Origin: Mesorhizobium sp. M8A.F.Ca.ET.218.01.1.1
GTDB taxonomy: Bacteria; Pseudomonadota; Alphaproteobacteria; Rhizobiales; Rhizobiaceae
Direction: 5' to 3'
Assembly (NCBI RefSeq): GCF_004791165.1
Contig: NZ_SRUZ01000011.1
Location: 106,531 to 170,530, forward strand
DNA length: 64,000 nt
Positions 16,046-24,704 of this stretch are shown one piece after another (within the stretch, counting starts at the first letter, position 1; every line of letters begins with the position of its first letter). The notes under the pieces were generated by a model that searched no databases, was not told where the DNA came from, and worked only from the letters and a program-made list of their open reading frames with translations. A program made the position numbers and the translations under genes.

Positions 16046-17287
16046 TTGACCGATACGACAGCCACCAGCGTCGCGCCGCCTGCGACCGCCAGTCACGCTT
16101 CAGCCCAGGCGACGGCCTTCACCGTCATCCTGGCGGTGAGCCTGTGCCACTGCATCAACGACATCATGCAGTCGCTGCTATCGGCCATTTATCCGCTTCT
16201 GAAAGACAATTACGGCCTCGACTTCTGGCAGATCGGCCTGTTGACCTTCACCTTCCAGGTGACGGCATCGCTACTGCAGCCGATCATCGGCGCGGTCACC
16301 GACAAGCGGCCGATGCCTTATTCGCTGCCCTGGGGCATGGCGTCCTCGCTGATCGGCCTGGTCGTGCTGGCCTATGCCGGGCACTACTACCTGCTGCTGA
16401 TCGGCGCCTCGCTGATCGGCATCGGTTCGGCGATCTTCCATCCGGAATCCTCGCGCATCGCCCGCTTCGCTTCCGGCGGCCGGTTCGGCCTGGCGCAGTC
16501 GCTGTTCCAGGTCGGCGGCAATTTCGGCCAGTCCATGGGCCCGTTGCTCGCCGCCTTCATCGTCGTGCCCTTCGGCCAGACCAGCATCGCCTGGTTCGCC
16601 GTCGGCTCGCTGATCGGCATCGTCATCCTGTGGCAGGTCGGCGGCTGGTACAGCCGTCTGCGCGCCGCGCAAGGCAATCGCAAGACGGCAAGCTTCGTCT
16701 CGCCCTTCCCGCGCCGCAAAGTTATGTGGGCCTTGGCGGTGCTGACCTTGCTGGTGCTGACCAAGAACGCCTACATCGCCAGCCTCGCCAGCTACTACAC
16801 CTTCTACTCCATCCATAAGTTCGGCGTTTCGGTGCAGATGTCGCAGGTCATGCTGTTCCTCTTCCTTGGCTCCTCGGCGCTGGGCATCCTGCTCGGCGGT
16901 CCGTTCGGCGACCGCTATGGACAAAAGGCGATGATCTGGTTCTCGATCGTCGGCGTGCTGCCCTTCACGCTGGCGCTCCCCTACGCCAACCTGGAATGGA
17001 CGATGGTGCTGACCGTGCTGATCGGCCTCATCCTGTCGTCGGCCTTCTCCAACATCGTCGTCTTCGCGCAGGAACTGGTGCCGGGCCGCGTCGGCACGAT
17101 CGCCGGCATCTTCTTCGGCTTCGCCTTCGGCGTCGGCGGCATCGCGGCCGCCGTACTTGGCGTCGTCGCCGACATGAAGGGCATCGATTTCGTCTTCCAG
17201 ATCTGCTCCTACCTGCCGTTCTTGGGGCTGCTGACGGTGTTCCTGCCCAACATGAAGCAAGCCCGCAAGGCGCAAGCAGCCGCTTAA
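16046..17287 (+). CDS. MFS exporter, fosmidomycin-resistance (Fsr) type
   Basis: A 413-residue, 12-helix major facilitator. Family-typical stretches are SLCHCINDIMQSLLSAIYPL near 32-51, GLDFWQIGLLTFTFQVTASL near 58-77 and GIGSAIFHPESSRIARFASG near 128-147, all hallmarks of Fsr-type drug efflux pumps in the inner membrane. The TTG at 16046 has GGAG eight bases upstream and was chosen over in-frame codons further up that overlap the divergent regulator. True substrates are not known; fosmidomycin is only the family name. A strong terminator follows. Confidence 0.88.
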   Translation: MTDTTATSVAPPATASHASAQATAFTVILAVSLCHCINDIMQSLLSAIYPLLKDNYGLDFWQIGLLTFTFQVTASLLQPIIGAVTDKRPMPYSLPWGMASSLIGLVVLAYAGHYYLLLIGASLIGIGSAIFHPESSRIARFASGGRFGLAQSLFQVGGNFGQSMGPLLAAFIVVPFGQTSIAWFAVGSLIGIVILWQVGGWYSRLRAAQGNRKTASFVSPFPRRKVMWALAVLTLLVLTKNAYIASLASYYTFYSIHKFGVSVQMSQVMLFLFLGSSALGILLGGPFGDRYGQKAMIWFSIVGVLPFTLALPYANLEWTMVLTVLIGLILSSAFSNIVVFAQELVPGRVGTIAGIFFGFAFGVGGIAAAVLGVVADMKGIDFVFQICSYLPFLGLLTVFLPNMKQARKAQAAA

Positions 17288-17309
17288 ATCATCCGGGCTG
17301 TGTCCAGGC

Positions 17310-17341
17310 AAAGGCACCCGCCACATGGCGGGTGCCTTTTT
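17310..17341 (+). terminator. Rho-independent terminator after the MFS gene
   Basis: A perfect 13-base stem, AAAGGCACCCGCC at 17310-17322 with GGCGGGTGCCTTT at 17327-17339, a four-base loop and a run of five T. The A-run on the other side lets it also serve the convergent hydrolase gene. Confidence 0.9.
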
Positions 17342-17359
17342 CGTTCAGGCGGAAAGGTT

Positions 17360-18217
17360 TCAGGCCTTGAAGAAGGCCAGCAGGTCGGCGTTGATGATTG
17401 CGGCGTGGGTCGTGGCCATGCCGTGCGGAAAACCCTTGTAGATCTTGAGCTCGCCCTTCTTGAGCAGCTTGATGGTCAACAGCGCCGAGTCGGCGATCGG
17501 AACGATCTGGTCGTCATCGCCATGCATGACCAGCACCGGCACGTCGATCTTTTTGAGGTCCTCGGTGAAGTCGGTCTCCGAGAAGGCCTTGATGCAATCG
17601 TAGTGCGCCTTGGTGCCGCCCATCATGCCCTGGCGGTACCAGTTGTCGATAACACCCTGCGAAACCTCGGCGCCCGGACGGTTGAAACCGTAGAACGGGC
17701 CGGTGGGAACATCCACGTAAAGCTGGGCGCGGTTGGCGGCGACGCCGGAGCGGAAGCCGTCGAACACCTCGATGGGAAGGCCGCCGGGATTGGCCGGCGT
17801 CTTGAGCATGATCGGCGGCACCGCGCCGAGCAACGCTGCCTTGGCGACGCGTCCGCCCGCTCCATACTGGGCGACATAGCGCGCCACCTCGCCGCCGCCG
17901 GTCGAATGGCCGACATGGATGGCATCCTTGAGGTCGAGATGCGCGGCAAGTTCAGCCACGTCGGCGGCGTAGGTGTCCATCTCGTTGCCGACATCTGTTT
18001 GGGTCGAGCGGCCGTGGCCGCGGCGGTCATGGGCGATGACGCGGTAGCCCTGTGCCAGGAAGAAGAGCATCTGGGCGTCCCAGTCGTCGCTGCTCAACGG
18101 CCAGCCGTGATGGAAGACGATAGGCTGACCGGTTCCCCAGTCCTTGTAATAGATCTGCGTGCCGTCCTTGGTGGTGATCGTGCCGCTGCCTGAGCCTGAT
18201 TTGGTCTGCGAGGTCAT
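17360..18217 (-). CDS. Alpha/beta hydrolase, non-heme chloroperoxidase type
   Basis: A 285-residue alpha/beta hydrolase. It has the oxyanion-hole HHGWPLSSDDW, the nucleophile elbow HVGHSTGGGE (Ser near 110), a late acid in VMHGDDDQIVP and the His in FPHGMATTHA. Enzymes of this group are called non-heme chloroperoxidases or arylesterases; they form peracids from carboxylates and H2O2, or hydrolyse esters. The ATG at 18217 follows GGAG. It is divergent from an OhrR-type regulator with palindromic sites between, so induction by peroxides or related oxidants is likely. Confidence 0.88.
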   Translation of the reverse strand: MTSQTKSGSGSGTITTKDGTQIYYKDWGTGQPIVFHHGWPLSSDDWDAQMLFFLAQGYRVIAHDRRGHGRSTQTDVGNEMDTYAADVAELAAHLDLKDAIHVGHSTGGGEVARYVAQYGAGGRVAKAALLGAVPPIMLKTPANPGGLPIEVFDGFRSGVAANRAQLYVDVPTGPFYGFNRPGAEVSQGVIDNWYRQGMMGGTKAHYDCIKAFSETDFTEDLKKIDVPVLVMHGDDDQIVPIADSALLTIKLLKKGELKIYKGFPHGMATTHAAIINADLLAFFKA

Positions 18218-18240
18218 CTCAATCTCCGTTAAATTTGGTG

Positions 18241-18320
18241 TCGCGATAAACAATATCGCGATATCAATATTGCTAACGCAGCTTGATCCCCGTGTCCACA
18301 AAAAATATATATCGCGATAT
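18241..18320. promoter_or_regulatory. Two perfect ATATCGCGATAT operators plus a half-similar site
   Basis: The 12-base palindrome ATATCGCGATAT occurs at 18253-18264 and again at 18309-18320, 56 bp apart centre to centre. A related TCGCGATA lies at 18241-18248. They sit between the divergent chloroperoxidase-like gene and the OhrR-type regulator gene, which makes them good candidates for its binding sites. Identity is by symmetry and position. Confidence 0.7.
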
Positions 18321-18370
18321 CATTTCTCGTGGTACATACTTGAGGCGCTTAATCGGCAAAGGACTGCGTC

Positions 18371-18799
18371 GTGCCTCTCCCGTTGGACAATCAGCTCTGT
18401 TTCACGCTCTACGCCACCAGCATGGCGATCAACCGCACCTACAAGCCGATGCTGGACGAGATGGGCATCACCTATCCGCAATATCTCGTACTCAACGCGT
18501 TGGGCGAGGCCGACGGCATGTCGGTCGGCGCGATCGCGCACAGGCTCGCTCTGGAATCGAGCACCGTCACGCCGCTGGTCAAGCGTATGGAACAGGCTGG
18601 CGTGGTGACCCGCCAGCGCAATCAGGCCGACGAGCGCCAGGTACAGGTCGACCTGACATCCGCCGGCCGCAAGCTGCTCGTCCAGTGCAATTGCCTGAAC
18701 GAGACCCTGATCGAGCGCTCGGGCATGACGCTGGCCGAACTCGACGCCCTGAACCGGCAGGTCCAGGCACTGCGCGATGCGTTGAGCGGCGACCGGTAG
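18371..18799 (+). CDS. OhrR-type MarR-family redox regulator
   Basis: A 142-residue winged-helix repressor. The N-terminal LDNQLCFTLYATSMAINRTY is the OhrR signature, with the reactive Cys at residue 10 that is oxidised by organic hydroperoxides. The DNA-binding wing spans VGAIAHRLALESSTVTPLVK and RQRNQADERQVQVDLT. The start is a GTG at 18371 with AAAGGA seven bases upstream. In the usual arrangement OhrR controls ohr; here the partner is a chloroperoxidase-like hydrolase, and no ohr gene is in the window. Confidence 0.88.
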   Translation: MPLPLDNQLCFTLYATSMAINRTYKPMLDEMGITYPQYLVLNALGEADGMSVGAIAHRLALESSTVTPLVKRMEQAGVVTRQRNQADERQVQVDLTSAGRKLLVQCNCLNETLIERSGMTLAELDALNRQVQALRDALSGDR

Positions 18800-18820
18800 C
18801 GACGGCTCTTCGGCCGCCGC

Positions 18821-18848
18821 TTGCACCTGGGACCACCTTCCGCTATAG
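18821..18848 (+). promoter_or_regulatory. Candidate promoter of rplY-pth
   Basis: TTGCAC (18821-18826) and CTATAG (18843-18848) are 16 bases apart, close to the alphaproteobacterial housekeeping consensus. It would give a leader of about 180 nt before rplY. Confidence 0.45.
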
Positions 18849-19035
18849 AGCCGCCACCCGCGTAGACACCCTTGGAGGCAACGCGGCGGAAGGCTGCCTT
18901 CCCCTTGTGATCCCGAACAAAGATCCGCTCGCTGCGGTTTCCGGCATTCGGACATCGAGGTCCGGCGGCTTTCGACGTTTGCGGCCTGGCACATCGCCAA
19001 CCGTAGGCGCTCCATAACACGCGAAAGGAAAAGCC

Positions 19036-19677
19036 ATGAGCCACGATACTTACGAGCTCAAGGCCGAAGCGCGCGAACAGGTCGGTAAGGGGTCCGCCCG
19101 AGCAGTTCGCCGCAACGGTAAAGTGCCTGCAGTAATTTACGGTGACAAGCAGCCTCCCCTGGCGATCGCGCTCACCTACAAGGACATCTTCTACAAGATC
19201 CATGGCGGCGGGTTCCTGACCACGGTCGCCACGATCGATGTCGACGGCAAGAAGATCCAGGTCCTGCCGAAGGACTTCCAGCTCGACCCGGTCAAGGACT
19301 TCCCGATGCATGTGGATTTCCTGCGCATCGGCAAGGACACGGAAGTCAATGTCGACGTGCCTGTCCACTTCATCAATGAAGACAAGTCGCCCGGCATCAA
19401 GCGCGGCGGCGTGCTCAACATCGTGCGTCACGAGGTCGAGTTCCACTGCCCGGCCAATGCGATCCCGGAATTCATCACCGTCGATCTCACCGGCGCCGAC
19501 ATCGGCGATTCGATCCATATCTCGGCGGTCAAGCTGCCGGCTGGCGTCAAGCCGGTCATCTCCGATCGCGACTTCACCATCGCGACCATTGCCGGTTCGG
19601 CGGCGATGAAGCCGGAGACTGAAGAGACGGCTGAGGTTGCGGCCCCCGAAGCGGCTCCTGCCGCCGAAGAGAAGTAA
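19036..19677 (+). CDS. rplY: 50S ribosomal protein L25/general stress protein Ctc
   Basis: Binds 5S rRNA in the large ribosomal subunit. The 213-residue form is the long Ctc type with an N-terminal L25 domain (1-93; QVGKGSARAVRRNGKVPAVI near 15-34 is diagnostic), a C-terminal beta domain (about 98-190) and an acidic Ala/Glu tail. GAAAGGA lies just before the ATG at 19036. It precedes pth by 23 bp, the standard pairing in proteobacteria, so they form one transcript. Confidence 0.95.
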   Translation: MSHDTYELKAEAREQVGKGSARAVRRNGKVPAVIYGDKQPPLAIALTYKDIFYKIHGGGFLTTVATIDVDGKKIQVLPKDFQLDPVKDFPMHVDFLRIGKDTEVNVDVPVHFINEDKSPGIKRGGVLNIVRHEVEFHCPANAIPEFITVDLTGADIGDSIHISAVKLPAGVKPVISDRDFTIATIAGSAAMKPETEETAEVAAPEAAPAAEEK

Positions 19678-19700
19678 CTCTTTCACGCCCGGAGCAGACG

Positions 19701-20438
19701 ATGCCAGGGAAGACGGCGCTTGTCTTTGCAGGCCTCGGCAATCCGGGCGCGAAATATGCTGAAAACCGGCACAATGTCGGCTTCATGGCGGCGGACGCTA
19801 TCGCCCGCCGCCATTCCTTTTCGCCCTGGTCGAAGAAGTTCCAGGGCCTGATCGCCGAGGGCACGCTCGGCGGTGAAAAGATCATCCTGATCAAGCCGCA
19901 GACCTTCATGAACCTGTCCGGCCAGTCGGTCGGCGAAGCGCTGCGCTTCTACAAGCTCGACCTTTCCGCCCTCACCGTCTTCTATGACGAGATCGATCTT
20001 GCCGAAGGCAAGCTGCGCATCAAGACCGGCGGCGGTGCCGGCGGCCACAACGGCATCCGCTCGATCGATGGCCATGTCGGCAACGCTTATCGCCGCGTGC
20101 GCATCGGCGTCGGCCATCCCGGCGTCAAGGAAATGGTCCAGCATCATGTGCTCGGCGATTTCGCCAAGGCCGACCGCGACTGGCTCGACCCGTTGCTCGA
20201 CGCGATCGCCGACAACGCTGCCATGATCGTCAAGGGCGACGAATCCGGCTTCATGAACAAGGCCGCCCTTGCCGTACAGGGCAAGGCGGGCGCCGAACCG
20301 GAAAAGCCGGCGCAAAAACAGGCTCCGAAACAGCAAAGCCATGTCCGCCAGGCCCGCCCCCAGCAGGCGCCCGCCAAGCTGCCCGAGACCGGCCCGATGG
20401 CGGCGATGCTGAAGAAACTGTTCGGCAACAAGGACTGA
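19701..20438 (+). CDS. pth: Peptidyl-tRNA hydrolase
   Basis: Releases peptides from peptidyl-tRNAs that drop off the ribosome. The core domain (about 1-190) shows the N-terminal GLGNPGAKYAENRHNVGF with the catalytic His, FMNLSGQSVGEALRFY, and VFYDEIDLAEGKLRIKTGGG followed by GGHNGIRSI. The 245-residue protein carries a Gln/Pro/Ala-rich tail (about 195-230) and a short basic end, an extension common in Rhizobiales. GGAG precedes the ATG at 19701. It is co-transcribed with rplY and followed by ychF on the same strand. Confidence 0.95.
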   Translation: MPGKTALVFAGLGNPGAKYAENRHNVGFMAADAIARRHSFSPWSKKFQGLIAEGTLGGEKIILIKPQTFMNLSGQSVGEALRFYKLDLSALTVFYDEIDLAEGKLRIKTGGGAGGHNGIRSIDGHVGNAYRRVRIGVGHPGVKEMVQHHVLGDFAKADRDWLDPLLDAIADNAAMIVKGDESGFMNKAALAVQGKAGAEPEKPAQKQAPKQQSHVRQARPQQAPAKLPETGPMAAMLKKLFGNKD

Positions 20439-20534
20439 GCCGCGGGACCATCGGCGTTACAGGGCTTGACGTTCCCAACCCCTATCGCCCATAGCCCTCA
20501 TCAAATTTCGCTTTTCCCGATAGGACCGGACAAA

Positions 20535-21638
20535 ATGGGTTTCAAATGCGGCATCGTTGGCTTGCCCAATGTCGGCAAGTCGACGCTCTTCAACGCGCTG
20601 ACGAGGACGGCCGCCGCACAGGCCGCCAACTATCCGTTCTGCACCATCGAACCGAACACCGGCGAGGTGGCGGTGCCGGACCCGCGCCTGCAGAAGATCG
20701 CCGCGATCGGCAAGTCGAAGGAGATCATCCCGACTCGCATCTCCTTCGTCGATATTGCCGGCCTGGTGCGCGGCGCCTCTAAGGGCGAAGGGCTGGGGAA
20801 CCAGTTCCTCGCCAACATCCGCGAGGTCGACGCCATCGTCCACGTGCTGCGCTGCTTCGAGGATGACGACATCACCCATGTCGAGGGCCGCATCGACCCC
20901 GTCGCCGACGCCGAGACGGTCGAGACCGAGCTGATGCTTGCCGACCTCGACAGCCTCGAGCGCCGCATCGTGCAATTCCGCAAGCGCGCCGGCAGCAAGG
21001 ACAAGGAAGCCACCGCCGTGCTGCCGATGATGGAGGCAGCGCTCGAGTTGCTGCAAGCCGGCAAGCCGACCCGCATCCTGCTCAAGGGTATTTCGGCCGA
21101 AGATTTGCGCATCCTGCAGGGGCTGAACCTGCTCACCTCGCATCCCGTGCTCTATGTCTGCAACGTCGCCGAGGCCGATGCCGCGACCGGCAACGAGCAC
21201 ACAAAGGCTGTGGAGAAAATGGCCGCCGCGCAGGGCGCCGGCACCGTAGTGATCTCGGCGGCGATCGAGGCGGAAGTCGCCCAGCTTTCCGACGAGGAGG
21301 AAATGGAATTCCTATCCTCGCTCGGCCTCGACGAGCCCGGCCTGAACAAGGTGATCCGCGCCGGCTACGACCTGTTGCACCTCATCACCTATTTTACCGT
21401 TGGGCCGAAGGAGACGCGCGCCTGGACCGTGCACAAGGGCGACAAGGCCCCTCAGGCGGCTGGCGTCATCCACACCGATTTCGAGCGCGGCTTCATCCGC
21501 GCCCAGACCATCGCCTACAACGACTTCATCACACTGGGCGGGGAAGTGGCGGCCAAGGAAGCCGGCAAGGCGCGCGATGAAGGCAAGGAATATGTCGTCC
21601 AGGACGGCGACATCATGCTGTTCAAGTTCAACACGTGA
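20535..21638 (+). CDS. ychF: Redox-regulated ATPase YchF (Obg-like)
   Basis: A 367-residue TRAFAC-class P-loop protein that prefers ATP to GTP and binds ribosomes; it affects oxidative-stress responses. The P-loop is GLPNVGKSTLFNAL at 8-21, the switch region is DIAGLVRGASKGEGLGNQFL near 71-90, and the nucleotide-specificity motif NVAEAD (for NKxD) lies near 210-215. The C-terminal TGS domain spans about 283-366. The length exactly fits the family. The ATG at 20535 was chosen because it gives the conserved MGFKCGIVGLPN start. Confidence 0.96.
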   Translation: MGFKCGIVGLPNVGKSTLFNALTRTAAAQAANYPFCTIEPNTGEVAVPDPRLQKIAAIGKSKEIIPTRISFVDIAGLVRGASKGEGLGNQFLANIREVDAIVHVLRCFEDDDITHVEGRIDPVADAETVETELMLADLDSLERRIVQFRKRAGSKDKEATAVLPMMEAALELLQAGKPTRILLKGISAEDLRILQGLNLLTSHPVLYVCNVAEADAATGNEHTKAVEKMAAAQGAGTVVISAAIEAEVAQLSDEEEMEFLSSLGLDEPGLNKVIRAGYDLLHLITYFTVGPKETRAWTVHKGDKAPQAAGVIHTDFERGFIRAQTIAYNDFITLGGEVAAKEAGKARDEGKEYVVQDGDIMLFKFNT

Positions 21639-21645
21639 CCCTCCT

Positions 21646-21667
21646 GCCCAGTCGACAATGACTGGGC
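21646..21667 (+). terminator. Hairpin after ychF
   Basis: GCCCAGTC at 21646-21653 pairs perfectly with GACTGGGC at 21660-21667 across a six-base loop, eight bases after the ychF stop. No T-run follows, so it may stabilise the 3' end or aid Rho-dependent termination rather than end transcription alone. Confidence 0.45.
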
Positions 21668-21872
21668 GGAAGTAGAGCCGACGAAGCTTTCGTACCACCG
21701 GCTCCTCGACGAATTTTTCTGAGTGGCCGATGCCAGCCGGCCCTGCTCGGCTTGTCTTGATTTTGTCATGCCGCGGGTCTAAGCGGCAGCCACACGGTCG
21801 GCGTGCGACGAAAAACCGTGCAATCCGACACGATGCGTAACCTCAACGCGGCTCTGGCAGGGAGATTCGGCG

Positions 21873-22847
21873 ATGATCAAGGCCTTCGTCGTCGACAATG
21901 ATCGCCTGCGCCTCACCGACGACCTGCTGGTCAATGGCGACAAGGTCGTCTGGGCCGATCTCGTCAATCCGACCAAGGAGGAAGAGGCCACCATCGAAAG
22001 CTGGCTCGGCATCGCCATCCCGACCCGCGAGGAGATGGAGGAGATCGAGATTTCAAGCCGCCTCTATATCGAGGACGGCGCCTACTTCATGACCGCCACC
22101 TTGCCCGCGCAGACCGAGGTCGACGATCCCCTGATGTCGCCGGTCACCTTCGTGCTCGCCGGCGCCAGGCTGATCACCGTACGCTATCACGAACCGAAGG
22201 CGTTCAAGACCTTCCCGCTGCGCGCCGAGAAGGTGGCGACCGGCTGCAGCAGCGGCGACACCATCCTGATCGGCCTGCTGGAGGCGATCGTCGACCGCCT
22301 CGCCGACATCCTCGAGCGCGCCGGCCGCGATGTCGAAGTGATTTCGCGCGACATCTTCGAGGCGCGCTCGACCAAGGTGTCGAAGCGCAACCGCGACTTC
22401 CAGGAACTGCTGAAGGCCATCGGCCGCAAGGAGGACATCGCCTCCTCCATCCGCGACAGCCTGATCTCGCTGCAGCGGCTGGCGGGTTTCCTCGCCCATG
22501 TCGCGACTCTGACCAAGATGAGCAAGGACGTCCGCGCCCGCATCAAGACCCTGTCGCGCGACGTGCTGTCGCTTGCCGACCACGCCACCTTCCTGTCGCA
22601 GAAGATCTCCTTCCTGCTCGACGCCACGCTCGGTATGATCTCGATCGAGCAGAACGCCATCATCAAGATCTTCTCCGTCGCCGCCGTCATCTTCCTGCCG
22701 CCGACACTGGTCGCCTCGATCTACGGCATGAATTTCGATGTCATCCCCGAGCTGAAGTGGGAGTTCGGCTATCCCTTCGCCATCGCCATGATGGTGCTGT
22801 CGGCGATCCTGCCTTTCTGGTATTTCCGCCGCCGCGGCTGGCTCTGA
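21873..22847 (+). CDS. corA: CorA-type magnesium/divalent metal transporter
   Basis: A 324-residue inner-membrane channel for Mg2+ (and possibly Co2+/Ni2+). The cytoplasmic funnel occupies about 1-260, with long alpha-helices rich in charged residues. Two transmembrane helices lie near 262-283 and 294-316, joined by the selectivity loop YGMNFDVIPELKWEFGYP, whose GMN motif (284-286) defines the family. The preceding gap of 234 bp contains a hairpin after ychF and presumably the promoter. No leader structure clearly resembling an Mg2+ riboswitch is seen. Confidence 0.93.
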   Translation: MIKAFVVDNDRLRLTDDLLVNGDKVVWADLVNPTKEEEATIESWLGIAIPTREEMEEIEISSRLYIEDGAYFMTATLPAQTEVDDPLMSPVTFVLAGARLITVRYHEPKAFKTFPLRAEKVATGCSSGDTILIGLLEAIVDRLADILERAGRDVEVISRDIFEARSTKVSKRNRDFQELLKAIGRKEDIASSIRDSLISLQRLAGFLAHVATLTKMSKDVRARIKTLSRDVLSLADHATFLSQKISFLLDATLGMISIEQNAIIKIFSVAAVIFLPPTLVASIYGMNFDVIPELKWEFGYPFAIAMMVLSAILPFWYFRRRGWL

Positions 22848-22962
22848 ACACCCGCTGCCTGGGCCTGGCTCACCAGAAAGGGCTTGACCAAACCGCCCGC
22901 GGCCTGCATCCGGGTTTTCCGATCCAAAGGGATCGCGCATTCTACAACCGGATTTGCTGACC

Positions 22963-23433
22963 ATGACCGGAAAGACATGGGCGTATGAGGACTTCGTCGA
23001 GGGGGCCTCGTTCGACCTCGGCGCGAAAAAAGTAAGCGCGGCCGAGATCATCGAGTTCGCCAGCGAGTTCGACGCTCAGCCGATGCATCTCGACGAGGAG
23101 GCCGGCAAGGCCAGCATCCTCGGTGGCCTCTCGGCCTCGGGCTGGCACACCTGCGCCATGTTCATGCGCATGCTGTGCGATGCCTTCCTGCTGGATTCCA
23201 CCTGCCAGGGCGCGCCCGGCGTCGATCAGGTCAAATGGAAGAAGCCGGTGCTCGCCGGCGATACGCTGCGGGGCAACCTGGTGGTTCTCGCCAGGCGCCT
23301 GTCGAAATCGAAGCCGCAACTCGGCTTCGTGACCATGCGCAGCGAACTGGTCAACCAGCGCGGCGAAAGTGTCTTCGAGCTCGAGAACTCCATCATGTTC
23401 CTGACGCGCGATGCCGCTGGGAGCCTGTCATGA
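22963..23433 (+). CDS. MaoC-like dehydratase domain protein (first of a pair)
   Basis: A 156-residue single hot-dog-fold protein of the MaoC/(R)-enoyl-CoA hydratase group. The hydratase-type motif appears as EFASEFDAQPMHLDEEAGKA near 28-47, where the Asp and His would be catalytic, followed by GGLSASGWHTCAMFMRM. The ATG at 22963 was chosen; a TTG nine bases earlier is possible. Its stop overlaps the start of a second MaoC gene by four bases, so the two products may form a heterodimer. Pathway unknown. Confidence 0.85.
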   Translation: MTGKTWAYEDFVEGASFDLGAKKVSAAEIIEFASEFDAQPMHLDEEAGKASILGGLSASGWHTCAMFMRMLCDAFLLDSTCQGAPGVDQVKWKKPVLAGDTLRGNLVVLARRLSKSKPQLGFVTMRSELVNQRGESVFELENSIMFLTRDAAGSLS

Positions 23434-23888
23434 CATTGGACGAATTCTTCCGCATCGGCACCACGGTGACGCTGGGCTCGCACACATTCGAGCCCGAGGC
23501 GATCAAGGCGTTCGCCCGCAAATACGACCCTCAGATCTTCCATATCGACGAGGAGGCGGCGAGGAAGAGCGTGCTTGGCGGGCTCTGCGCCTCCGGCTGG
23601 CACACCGCGGCCACCTGGATGAAGCTTAATCTGGAAACCCGCCTGGACGCCGAAGGCTGGGACGGCCCGGTGCCCGAATTCGGCCCCTCGCCCGGATTCA
23701 AGAACCTGAAATGGCTAAAGCCCGTCCATGCCGGGCAAACCATCACCTTCGCACGCACGGCGCTTTCCCACCGCCCCATAGCGTCCCGTCCCGGCTGGCG
23801 GTTGCTGGCGCTGCTCTGCGAGGCCTCCGATTCGACCGGCGCCAAGGTGCTGGAATTCGAGAGCGCCGTGCTGGTGAAGGTGGAATGA
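23430..23888 (+). CDS. MaoC-like dehydratase domain protein (second of a pair)
   Basis: A 152-residue hot-dog protein resembling its upstream neighbour: AFARKYDPQIFHIDEEAARK near 27-46 holds the Asp and His of the hydratase motif, and GGLCASGWHTAATWMKL follows. Both copies keep the dyad, so each could be active. The ATG start overlaps the upstream stop (ATGA), showing translational coupling. It converges with apt, with a strong hairpin in the 42-bp gap. Confidence 0.87.
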   Translation: MTLDEFFRIGTTVTLGSHTFEPEAIKAFARKYDPQIFHIDEEAARKSVLGGLCASGWHTAATWMKLNLETRLDAEGWDGPVPEFGPSPGFKNLKWLKPVHAGQTITFARTALSHRPIASRPGWRLLALLCEASDSTGAKVLEFESAVLVKVE

Positions 23889-23894
23889 GGTGTC

Positions 23895-23925
23895 TTTCCC
23901 TTCTCCCACAAGGGGAGAAGGGAAA
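23895..23925. repeat. Short copy of the CTTCTCCC/GGGAGAAG intergenic repeat, hairpin
   Basis: TTTCCCTTCTCCC (23895-23907) and GGGAGAAGGGAAA (23913-23925) are perfect 13-base arms around a five-base loop. The core is the same as the arms of the longer repeats at 49625-49770 and 63741-63876. It separates the convergent MaoC and apt genes and may act as a transcription barrier. Confidence 0.75.
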
Positions 23926-23930
23926 AATGC

Positions 23931-24476
23931 TCAATGCCCCTCGAACCCGATCAGCGTCCTCACCGGCACGCCGAGCGCTTCGAGCTTGGCGCGTCCGCCC
24001 AGATCCGGCAGGTCGATGACGAAGCAGGCGGCGAGGATGTCGGCGCCGATCTGGCGCAGCAGCTTGACCGCCGCTTCCGCCGTGCCGCCGGTGGCGATCA
24101 GGTCGTCGACCAGGATGACCTTCTCGCCGGGCGCGACGCCGTCCTTGTGCATCTCCATCTCATCCAGCCCGTATTCCAGGCTGTAGGCGACGCGCACGGT
24201 CTCGTAAGGCAGCTTGCCCTTCTTGCGGATCGGCACGAAGCCGGCCGAGAGCTGGTGGGCGACGGCGCCGCCGAGGATGAAGCCGCGCGCCTCGATACCG
24301 GCGATCTTGTCGATCTTCTGCCCGGCATAGGGATGCACCAGCTCGTCGATGGCGCGGCGGAAGGCGCGTGCGTTGCCGAGCAGCGTGGTGATGTCGCGAA
24401 ACAGGATGCCGGGCCTGGGATAGTCCGGGATGGTTCGGATCGACGCCAGCAGCGTGTCTTCGAGAGAGGATTTCAT
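23931..24476 (-). CDS. apt: Adenine phosphoribosyltransferase
   Basis: Salvages adenine to AMP with PRPP in the cytoplasm. The 181-residue protein has the type I PRT fold: the PRPP-binding loop is ILVDDLIATGGTAEAAVKLL near 121-140, the N-terminal TIPDYPRPGILFRDITTLL near 15-33 and GIEARGFILGGAVAHQL near 60-76 are hallmarks of Apt. Length is normal. In many rhizobia apt lies just downstream of petABC, as here with an acid phosphatase gene between them. Confidence 0.95.
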   Translation of the reverse strand: MKSSLEDTLLASIRTIPDYPRPGILFRDITTLLGNARAFRRAIDELVHPYAGQKIDKIAGIEARGFILGGAVAHQLSAGFVPIRKKGKLPYETVRVAYSLEYGLDEMEMHKDGVAPGEKVILVDDLIATGGTAEAAVKLLRQIGADILAACFVIDLPDLGGRAKLEALGVPVRTLIGFEGH

Positions 24477-24653
24477 GAAGCGGCTCCGGGTGATCCAGCT
24501 GACAGAAGCGAAACGGCGCGGGGCCGATCGTAGCCCGGCGCGGCCGACAACGGCTAGCGCGATGTGACGGTCGACACAAGCACGTCCGGCAAAGGATATG
24601 GCGGCAAACGCGAGGCGATTTCCTTGCAGTGGGCGCAGGCCGCGGCCGACACG

Positions 24654-24677
24654 AAAAGGGGCGCCCGAAGGCGCCCC
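24654..24677 (-). terminator. Rho-independent terminator after the acid phosphatase gene
   Basis: On the minus strand GGGGCGCC-TTCG-GGCGCCCC is followed by TTTT. The eight-base GC stem with a UUCG tetraloop and the T-run, 28 bases after the stop codon, is a standard terminator. Confidence 0.85.
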
Positions 24678-24704
24678 GCTCGGAAAGATGGCTACCGGCC
24701 AGTC

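Noticed and set aside
23895..23925. Hairpin after the MaoC pair as a standard Rho-independent terminator.
   Set aside because: No T-run follows the stem on the plus strand, and the sequence is a member of the dispersed repeat family, so it is listed as a repeat.
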